A program made the position numbers and the translations under genes. A stretch of 44,903 nucleotides of DNA from Brevundimonas sp. (lineage in GTDB: Bacteria > Pseudomonadota > Alphaproteobacteria > Caulobacterales > Caulobacteraceae): contig NZ_JACESA010000019.1 in assembly GCF_013912065.1 (NCBI RefSeq), positions 1 to 44,903 on the forward strand, given 5' to 3'. Each line of letters starts with the position of its first letter. Position 1 is the first letter of the stretch. Positions 39,430-44,903 of the stretch are shown one piece after another. The notes under the pieces are model-generated. The model saw nothing but the letters and a program-made list of their open reading frames with translations. It did not search any database and was not told the origin of the DNA.

Positions 39430-40986
39430 ACAGACGACAACGACAAGAAGCCCCGCGCCCGTCAAGACGAACGGTCGCCCCGGCCCTTTAAATCCTCCGG
39501 TCCTCGCAAGAGCGGCGACGGGAAGACCTCCTTCGGCGACAAGCCGCGCAGCCCTCGCGACGACGGCGCCAAACGGTTCGGCGACAAGCCGGATCGAGGC
39601 GACCGGCCGCGCGCCGGCAAGGCCGGCAAGGACGGCAAGCCTGCGTCCGGTTCGGCCAAGAGCGACACTCCCCTGCGCGCCGAGCGAATCGCCAAGACCA
39701 TGGCCCGCGCCGGCATCGCCTCGCGCCGCGAGGTCGAGCGGCTGATCGGCCTGGGCAAGGTGGCGGTCAACGGCCGCATCCTGGACACGCCCGCCACCCT
39801 GGTGACGCGCGACGACGTGATCACCGTCGATGGCAAGCCCATCGGCTCGACCCAGGCGACCCGCGTCTGGCGCTATCACAAGCCTGCGGGCCTGCTGACC
39901 AGCCACCGGGATCCGACCGGGCGGCCGACGGTGTTCGACGCCCTGCCGGCCGGTCTGCCGCGCGTGATCTCGATCGGACGGCTGGATCTGTCGACCGAAG
40001 GCCTGCTGCTGCTGACCAACGACGGCGAGTTGAGCCGGGCGATGGAGCTTCCCTCGGCCGGTCTGGTGCGTCAGTACCGGGCGCGGGCGCGGGGCAAGAT
40101 CACGCAGGAACAGCTGGACGAGCTGAAGAACGGCGCCGTCGTGGAGGGCATCTCCTACGGTCCCATGGTGGCGACGCTGGACAAGGCCAAGGAGTCCAAA
40201 TCCGAGGACGGCCGCACGCCGAGCAACCTGTGGATTTCGGTGTCGATCACCGAGGGCAAGAACCGTGAAGTCCGCAAGGTGCTGGAGTCCGTCGGTCTGA
40301 CGGTCAACCGCCTGATCCGCCTGGCCTATGGGCCGTTCCGACTGGACGTGCTGCCGGTCGGGTCGGTCGAAGAGATCGGGCCGCGCGTGATCCGCGAGCT
40401 GCTGGCCGACTATATCCGGCCCGAGAACCTGCCGACCGGGAATACGGTCGAAACGCCTGCGCCGGTCCCCGGTCGTCGCGTGTCGACGCCGATCCTGAAG
40501 GGGAACTCGGGCTCGGCCATGTCGGACCCGTCGCGCAAGCCCAGCCGCGTCCGCGCCGCCGAAACGGCCCAGGCCGATGCGATCGAGCGCCGCGAACGTC
40601 CGCCCAAGAAGGAGGGCTGGGCCAAGGCCGCGCCCAAGACCAGCCATCCGAAACGGGTGTTCAAGCCGCGCGAGGGCGCCCCGGCCGACGGCGAACGCCC
40701 GGCCCGCGCCTACAAGCCGCGTGAGGAGGGCGATCGTCCGGCCCGGGCCTTCAAGCCCCGCGAAGGCGCCCCGGCCCGAAGCAGCGACGGACCCAAGCGC
40801 GAGTACAAGCCGCGCACGGCCGGCGCCGACGGCGCCAAGCGGGAGTTCAAACCGCGCGGCTTCGGCGCAGCCTCGCCCAGCGGGCGCGAGACGCGGCCGC
40901 CCCGCACGGGCGGCGGCAAGCCGGCCGGCCCGTCGGGCACCAGCGGTCGCGCGCCGGGGGGCAAGCCCCGCACGCCTCGGAGCTGA
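39418..40986 (+). CDS. rluB: Pseudouridine synthase of the RluB/RsuA type with long basic tails
   Basis: This enzyme isomerises uridine to pseudouridine in 23S rRNA (the U2605 region for RluB). The product is 522 residues from ATG 39418, against about 250-300 for the enzyme core. It has an N-terminal basic tail of about 85 residues, then an S4 RNA-binding domain (RIAKTMARAGIASRREVERLI). The catalytic domain has the Asp in IGRLDLSTEGLLLLTNDGEL, and SITEGKNREVRKVL follows. The C-terminal ~170 residues are Pro/Arg/Lys-rich with repeats such as FKPREGAP. The start is uncertain, as it overlaps the divergent tadA start and has no clear ribosome binding site. The RluB assignment rather than RluE/F rests on overall fit. 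Confidence 0.88.
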   Translation: MVRHTDDNDKKPRARQDERSPRPFKSSGPRKSGDGKTSFGDKPRSPRDDGAKRFGDKPDRGDRPRAGKAGKDGKPASGSAKSDTPLRAERIAKTMARAGIASRREVERLIGLGKVAVNGRILDTPATLVTRDDVITVDGKPIGSTQATRVWRYHKPAGLLTSHRDPTGRPTVFDALPAGLPRVISIGRLDLSTEGLLLLTNDGELSRAMELPSAGLVRQYRARARGKITQEQLDELKNGAVVEGISYGPMVATLDKAKESKSEDGRTPSNLWISVSITEGKNREVRKVLESVGLTVNRLIRLAYGPFRLDVLPVGSVEEIGPRVIRELLADYIRPENLPTGNTVETPAPVPGRRVSTPILKGNSGSAMSDPSRKPSRVRAAETAQADAIERRERPPKKEGWAKAAPKTSHPKRVFKPREGAPADGERPARAYKPREEGDRPARAFKPREGAPARSSDGPKREYKPRTAGADGAKREFKPRGFGAASPSGRETRPPRTGGGKPAGPSGTSGRAPGGKPRTPRS

Positions 40987-40989
40987 GGC

Positions 40990-41553
40990 TTGCGGATCGT
41001 CGCGGGCAGCCTGAAGGGCCGAGCCATCGTCGCGCCGGAGGGGCAGGGCACGCGCCCGACTTCTGACCGGGCGCGGCAAGCCGTGTTCAACGTGCTGGAA
41101 CACGCCGCCTGGGCCGAGAGCCTGCAGGGGCTGCGGGTCATCGACCTGTACGCCGGCTCGGGCGCCCTGGGCTTCGAGGCCATCAGCCGGGGCGCGGGCT
41201 TTTGCCTGTTCGTCGAGACCGACGACGGGGCCAGGGGCGCGATCCGCGAGAACGCCGACGCCTATGGGGTGATGGGGCGCACACGCGTGCATCGGCGCAG
41301 CGCGACCGACCTGGGCGTCCGTCCCGGATCGGACGGCGAGGCCTTCGACCTGGCCTTCCTGGACCCGCCCTATGGCAAGGGTCTGGGAGAGCAGACCCTG
41401 GTGCGGCTGCTGGAGGGGAACTGGCTGAAGCCCGGCGCTCTGGTGGTGTTCGAGCGCGGATCGGACGAGCCGGACATCGACACCCCCGGCTATGAACGGC
41501 TGGACGCGCGCGATTATGGCGCAGCGCGGGTGCTGTTCCTCAGGAGCGAATAG
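40990..41553 (+). CDS. rsmD: 16S rRNA (guanine966-N2)-methyltransferase
   Basis: RsmD methylates G966 of 16S rRNA using SAM. The 187-residue protein starts at a TTG, right after the rluB stop, and reads MRIVAGSLKGR. It has the SAM-binding motif VIDLYAGSGALGFEA and the catalytic FLDPPYGKG, both standard for the family, with normal length. Reading from TTG fits the family start exactly, so translation is probably coupled to rluB. It ends overlapping the convergent membrane-protein gene by 14 bp. Confidence 0.93.
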   Translation: MRIVAGSLKGRAIVAPEGQGTRPTSDRARQAVFNVLEHAAWAESLQGLRVIDLYAGSGALGFEAISRGAGFCLFVETDDGARGAIRENADAYGVMGRTRVHRRSATDLGVRPGSDGEAFDLAFLDPPYGKGLGEQTLVRLLEGNWLKPGALVVFERGSDEPDIDTPGYERLDARDYGAARVLFLRSE

Positions 41554-42130
41554 CCGGGTCGGACGGACGTTCGTCCAGGGCGTCCAACGCCGCCTGATGC
41601 GCCGCCATTCGCCGACGGCACCGCCGGGCGTGACGAAGATAGAAGCCGATACAGATCCACAGGAAGACGAAGCCGCCGGCAAAGACGGGCGCGGTCCTCG
41701 GCGCGGCCGTGTCGGTCATTGTCAGCATGATGGCCAGGAAGACTGCGCCCGCCAGACTGGTCGCCACGCCGGCCAGAGCCCAGCGCCGGCCGATGCGCGC
41801 CTGACCGATGGCCGAGCGCAGCACGGCCTGCGGCGTGTCGGTCAGCAGGCCGGGATCGCCGCGTCGCGACCACAGGGTCACACCCAGGGCGAAGGCGCCA
41901 AAGGCCAGGGCGGCGAGGGCGGCGGGCAGGGGAAGGCCGCGATGCAGACCCCAGCCCATAGCGGCGATGACCATAAGGCCGCCGGCAAGCTCGGCGATGA
42001 AATTGATCCGAGCCAGCCGGTCTCGGCGACGCACGGCGCGGATGAAGCCGGCGTCCAGCCGGGGGCCGTCGTCGGGCGTCTCGGTCCAGGCCTGGGTCAG
42101 GTCGGTCCAGTCGTCGTCGGGGATGGTCAT
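41540..42130 (-). CDS. Membrane protein coupled to an ECF sigma factor, possible anti-sigma factor
   Basis: The 196-residue protein has about four membrane helices (approximately 45-62, 67-88, 117-140 and 146-163). Its N-terminus is cytoplasmic and acidic (DDDWTDLTQAWTETPDDG), with no recognised anti-sigma motif. It overlaps the sigma factor gene by four bases (ATGA), which suggests a regulator/partner relationship. Anti-sigma function is inference from context only. I recognise no named family. A long charged C-terminal helix follows the last membrane segment. Confidence 0.65.
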   Translation of the reverse strand: MTIPDDDWTDLTQAWTETPDDGPRLDAGFIRAVRRRDRLARINFIAELAGGLMVIAAMGWGLHRGLPLPAALAALAFGAFALGVTLWSRRGDPGLLTDTPQAVLRSAIGQARIGRRWALAGVATSLAGAVFLAIMLTMTDTAAPRTAPVFAGGFVFLWICIGFYLRHARRCRRRMAAHQAALDALDERPSDPAIRS

Positions 42131-42630
42131 GATCGAACCTCGGGGTTCAGCGCCTCACGCAGCGCCGCCTTGGCGCGGGTCAGGCGGATGGAGACGGCGT
42201 TGGGGTTCAGGCCCAGCATGTCGGCGATCTCGGCCGGGGCGAAACCTTCCAGGGTCAGCAGGGCCGGCTGACGCAACGACAGGGGCAGGGCGCGCACCGC
42301 CTGGCCCAGCCGGTCGTGCAGATCCCGTGTCTCGGTCGCCTCGTGCGGGGTGGGGGCGTCCGAGGGGGCCGCCTCGTCCAGCGGCTGGCGGCGCGGCTCG
42401 GCCGCCTCGCGCGCCACATGGGTGACGGCGCGGTTGTGGGCGACGCGGGCGATGAAATGGCGCAGGGGCGCATCGCCCCGGTGTTTCGGAAGGGCGCGCC
42501 AGACGGCCAGCAGGATCTCCTGCTCCAGCTCGCGCCGCCGCTCGCGATCCGCCTCATAGGCCGAGGCGATACGGCGCAGCATGCCGCCGTGCTCGGCCAG
42601 CAGGGCCTCGAAGGTCTGGTCGCGTCCCAA
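42127..42630 (-). CDS. ECF-type RNA polymerase sigma factor
   Basis: The 167-residue protein has region 2 (about residues 8-75, LLAVWRALPKHRGDAPLRHFIARVAHNRAV) and region 4 (about 105-160, with the helix-turn-helix LEGFAPAEIADMLGLNPNAVSIRLTRAKAAL). No extra domain is present, as expected for an ECF sigma factor. Start is TTG 42630 with GGAG upstream. The downstream gene overlaps by four bases. The divergent small membrane-protein gene (42728) may be a target, but no ECF consensus promoter is clear in the 97-bp gap. Confidence 0.9.
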   Translation of the reverse strand: MGRDQTFEALLAEHGGMLRRIASAYEADRERRRELEQEILLAVWRALPKHRGDAPLRHFIARVAHNRAVTHVAREAAEPRRQPLDEAAPSDAPTPHEATETRDLHDRLGQAVRALPLSLRQPALLTLEGFAPAEIADMLGLNPNAVSIRLTRAKAALREALNPEVRS

Positions 42631-42727
42631 GCGCGGCGGTCTCCGTAAAAAATCGTCGGTCGGGATGAAAGACTCAAGGGTTGGCCGAGACTTTCAGGTC
42701 AGGCGTCGAAAAACAAAGGAGTTCGCC

Positions 42728-43021
42728 ATGACGATCGAAACCGAGACGATGGAGTCGCCGAAAAAGGGCATGCTGGGGCGCGGCAAGGGGTTCCTGAAGG
42801 TGCTGGCCCTGCTGCTGCTGGTCGGGGCGATCTGCGCCTGGATCGGCCTGGGCATCGGCCTCTATCTGGACGTGGATCGCGGCGCGCGCATCACCCTGGC
42901 CATCGTCGCGGCGGTGACGACCGAGGCCCTGTTCTGGACCACGGCGGCCCTGCTGGGGGTGTCGGTGGTCGAGGCGCGCAAGCGGATCTGGCGCAGGATC
43001 ACGGGACGGGGACGCGACTGA
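42728..43021 (+). CDS. Small membrane protein divergent from the ECF operon
   Basis: The 97-residue protein has two hydrophobic segments (about residues 24-46 and 56-79) with a short charged loop, and basic ends with GRGKGFL and RKRIWRRITGR. It is unrecognised. The AAAGGAG ribosome binding site is unusually strong. The gene sits head-to-head with the ECF sigma gene, 97 bp apart, a typical place for an ECF target, but control is not shown by sequence. Confidence 0.65.
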   Translation: MTIETETMESPKKGMLGRGKGFLKVLALLLLVGAICAWIGLGIGLYLDVDRGARITLAIVAAVTTEALFWTTAALLGVSVVEARKRIWRRITGRGRD

Positions 43022-43074
43022 TCTTCGGACCCCGACGCAGGGTGCGACGGATTCGGGCGCCGGCCGTGCGGCAA

Positions 43075-43207
43075 GCCCCTCCACCACCGCGCAAGAGGCG
43101 CGGCGGTCCCCCTCCCCCAAGGGGGGAGGAATGCGCGGGGTGATGACGGCGATCCTCCCCCCTTGGGGGAGGTGGATCGCCGGCGAAGCCGGCGAGACGG
43201 AGGGGGC
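43075..43207. repeat. REP/MITE-like palindrome (third full unit of this type)
   Basis: The right half is closely like the REP unit in the element copies (GGGGGAGGTGGATCGCCGGCGAAGCCGGCGAGACGGAGGGGGC-type arrangement). The left half keeps CCTCCCCCAAGGGGGGAGGAATGCG but has a different outer hairpin (ACCACCGCGC / GCGCGGCGGT). It lies between the small membrane protein gene and the phosphatase end. Confidence 0.8.
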
Positions 43208-43211
43208 GAGG

Positions 43212-43679
43212 TCAGTCGCGTGTGAGGCGCAGTCTCTCGGCCAGTCGTTCCGCCGCCGCCGTCACCTCGGACCATGTGACCTCGAACCCGGCGTCGTCGC
43301 CGAAATAGGGATCGGTCACGGCCTGGCCCTCGCGGCCGGGCAGGTGGTCGAGCAGCAGGCTGAGTTCGGCGGTCGCGTCGTCGGGCATGATCCGGCGCAG
43401 GTTCGCCAGATTGTCGTGGTCCAGGGCGATCACATGGGTGAAGCGACGAAAGTCCGCCGGCGTCACCTGCCGCGCCCTCAACCCCGAAATATCGACCCCG
43501 TGCCGCCGGGCGGTCGCCTGGGCCCGCGGGTCCGGCGGCTCGCCCGCATGCCAGTTCCCGGTGCCGGCGGAATCGACGATCAGGTCGAGGCGGAGGCGTT
43601 CGGCCTCGGCGCGGAGGGCGGCCTCGGCGAGGGGAGAGCGACAGATGTTGCCGAGGCAGACGAAGAGGATGGAGGGCAT
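43212..43679 (-). CDS. Low-molecular-weight protein tyrosine phosphatase
   Basis: The 155-residue phosphatase has the P-loop CLGNICRS right at the N-terminus (nucleophile Cys8, Arg14) and the general-acid Asp in VTDPYFGDD near residue 123. Length is normal. Such enzymes dephosphorylate tyrosine on capsule-synthesis kinases or other targets; none is nearby. It ends next to a palindromic repeat, and its upstream side borders the AT-richer right end of the window. Confidence 0.93.
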   Translation of the reverse strand: MPSILFVCLGNICRSPLAEAALRAEAERLRLDLIVDSAGTGNWHAGEPPDPRAQATARRHGVDISGLRARQVTPADFRRFTHVIALDHDNLANLRRIMPDDATAELSLLLDHLPGREGQAVTDPYFGDDAGFEVTWSEVTAAAERLAERLRLTRD

Positions 43680-43772
43680 TGGTGATTAAGAGATATGGCA
43701 AAGCACAAAAGATTTGGCGACAAGCTGCAACTGTGAGGTGATGCGAACAATCGACCAACAGGGGAAATGGCT

Positions 43773-43964
43773 ATGGACGCGAGAATTATCGACATAACGC
43801 CATCGGGAGGTCCCGCGGGTGTGGTCATTTGGCAGCTCCAGACGCTGCACAACGGGATGCCTCATAATAGTTTAGAGGGCAGTCACACCTCCACTAATCC
43901 TTCCCAACTTAGAGAACTGGCGCAAAGCGAGGGTTGGAATATCACAGAGGACGAGTCGCTCTGA
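43773..43964 (+). CDS. Unrecognised 63-aa hypothetical protein
   Basis: I recognise no family. The ORF begins at ATG 43773, with AGGGG at good spacing; the ATG at 43767 is too close to it. It has no membrane segment or signal peptide. The composition (Ser, Thr, Asn, His) and lower GC differ from the rest of the window. It ends with ITEDESL. It is followed 36 bp later by another unrecognised gene on the same strand. Confidence 0.45.
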   Translation: MDARIIDITPSGGPAGVVIWQLQTLHNGMPHNSLEGSHTSTNPSQLRELAQSEGWNITEDESL

Positions 43965-44003
43965 GAAGGCGGAACTACCAGCCCTCTTTCATATCGGTGG
44001 TTG

Positions 44004-44777
44004 ATGTATCGAATCGCAGATATCCCTGTTTTTGTTGGCCTCGCTTTCGGTGGAAGTGGAGGTGCAGATGCTTTGATCGGTCTTTGGGGTGGTCTGCTCG
44101 GCGCGATTATAGGTGCCGGTGCGACAGCCCTGACGAGCTACGTGCTTCAAAAACGGGAGTTTGATCGGCAAGAGGCGATCCGCCAAGATGATCGGTTTGA
44201 ACGCCAACGATCTGTTGCTCATAGGATGTTCGTCAAACTTATGGCGATCCAGTCGGACTTGCAGCGCCTAAACGAACACTTGGTACCCCAGTTGAAGGCG
44301 ATTCCCGCCGGCCAGGATGCGTGGCCTCGCGTCCTCGCCATGTTCGTTGATCGAGCTCCCATAATCTTCGACGGCGATGAAACGTCACTGCTTCTGGATC
44401 TGGGCCTAAATAACGAGTTCAACTTGGTGGGCTCTTTGCCAGCTATTAGGAACCAGTGTCATGAGGTCATGGTGAACTATGAGCTTAAACGTGAAGCGCT
44501 ATGGGCAATGATGCCTCAGGAGGCTTTCACCGAAACAGGCGTCGCCATGACTCCAGGCCTTGCCCGCCAAACACTTCGTATTCGTACGGAATTGGAGGAT
44601 CTGATCCAATACTTGGCGGGCTCTCTTCCAAGTTCAAATAAGGAAGCAATCAAGGGATTAAATGAAGTCCATGCTGCCCTGTTGAACAAGGAGCTTCTGC
44701 GATTTAAATTTGATCTTTCAAAGGCTCCCACGGATAGGGTGGGGTCAGTTGAAGCTGCGTCCGTTCGCGCTGGATAA
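44004..44777 (+). CDS. Hypothetical membrane-anchored protein with coiled-coil-like body
   Basis: The 257-residue product has one membrane segment near the N-terminus (about residues 25-48, LIGLWGGLLGAIIGAGATAL). A charged helical stretch (LQKREFDRQEAIRQDDRFERQRS) and a largely helical soluble part follow. This architecture is seen in many defence-island and phage-related hypotheticals, but I recognise no named family. ATG 44004 follows an in-frame TTG at 44001. Base composition is clearly less GC-rich than elsewhere in the window, suggesting recent transfer. Confidence 0.55.
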   Translation: MYRIADIPVFVGLAFGGSGGADALIGLWGGLLGAIIGAGATALTSYVLQKREFDRQEAIRQDDRFERQRSVAHRMFVKLMAIQSDLQRLNEHLVPQLKAIPAGQDAWPRVLAMFVDRAPIIFDGDETSLLLDLGLNNEFNLVGSLPAIRNQCHEVMVNYELKREALWAMMPQEAFTETGVAMTPGLARQTLRIRTELEDLIQYLAGSLPSSNKEAIKGLNEVHAALLNKELLRFKFDLSKAPTDRVGSVEAASVRAG

Positions 44778-44835
44778 ACGCTGGAACGACCATCCACTTC
44801 TTGCCGCTCTAATTTCGTCATCCTCGCCCTTGTGG

Positions 44836-44901
44836 CGAGGATCCATACGCCCGGTGTCCCCAGGGTGCGCCACCGTCAGATACCGGGCGTATGGATCCTC
44901 G
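44836..44901. repeat. Perfect 20-bp inverted repeat at the right edge
   Basis: CGAGGATCCATACGCCCGGT at 44836-44855 is exactly mirrored at 44882-44901 with a 26-bp spacer. A second hairpin, CCTCGCC/GGCGAGG (44822-44840), overlaps the left arm, so two folds compete. The element may continue past the window end. Confidence 0.85.
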
Positions 44902-44903
44902 GG

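Noticed and set aside
39430-41682. Very long open frame on the minus strand continuing upstream of tadA across rluB and rsmD
   Set aside because: It is antisense to two clear genes and has no domain of its own; only its last 160 codons (tadA) are real. GC-rich codon use keeps antisense frames open.

Overview
The window is GC-rich DNA with the gene style of an alphaproteobacterium of the Caulobacterales. Brevundimonas or a close relative is my best guess. The reasons are two Caulobacter-type TonB-dependent receptors, a methionine synthase split into two genes, abundant short GC-rich palindromic repeats, frequent TGATG/ATGA gene overlaps and several TTG/GTG starts. This placement is inference from gene content; no rRNA or tRNA gene was found in the window.

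Layout, left to right. (1) 1-5.5 kb: the 5' part of dnaB (minus), a small secreted Rap1a-like protein, a TonB-dependent receptor, and the ribosomal operon rpsF-rpsR-rplI with a clear terminator. (2) 5.7-9.6 kb: leucine-catabolism genes for methylcrotonyl-CoA carboxylase beta and a methylglutaconyl-CoA hydratase. They are followed by a 579-bp repeat element (copy 1), a small basic ORF and palindromic repeats. (3) 9.6-18.4 kb: a uridine-kinase-like gene, an acyl-CoA ligase, a DUF1499 membrane protein, an MBL-fold hydrolase, small secreted proteins and a second TonB-dependent receptor with a terminator. (4) 18.4-24.8 kb: a methionine-cycle operon on the minus strand, running ArsR/methyltransferase regulator, metF, metH N-part, DUF4259 gene, metH C-part. 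A perfect 26-bp palindrome precedes it. (5) 24.9-28.0 kb: an EF-hand protein, a 2-hydroxyacid dehydrogenase and ettA. (6) 28.0-28.6 kb: copy 2 of the repeat element, inverted and about 98% identical to copy 1, so the two copies bracket about 18.9 kb. (7) 28.7-33.6 kb: mscS, a threonine aldolase, an ATM1-like ABC exporter, and a receiver protein with a small helical partner. (8) 33.7-38.9 kb: accA, a HicA/DUF1902 toxin-antitoxin pair directly after xerD, aroK-aroB-GNAT, and an MliC-like lipoprotein. (9) 38.9-43.7 kb: tadA head-to-head with an rluB-type gene, rsmD, an ECF sigma/membrane-protein pair, a small membrane protein and a low-molecular-weight tyrosine phosphatase. (10) 43.7-44.9 kb: a visibly AT-richer stretch with two unrecognised ORFs, ending in a perfect 20-bp inverted repeat.

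Most of the window is chromosomal housekeeping. The unusual parts are four. First, the inverted element pair carries an 85-aa ORF whose two copies differ only at synonymous positions. Second, a 53-bp copy of the 3' end of the hydratase gene lies just beyond copy 1. Third, an exported-looking DUF4259 gene is wedged, with 1-nt overlaps on both sides, between the two halves of metH. Fourth, the palindromic operator candidate lies upstream of the methionine operon.
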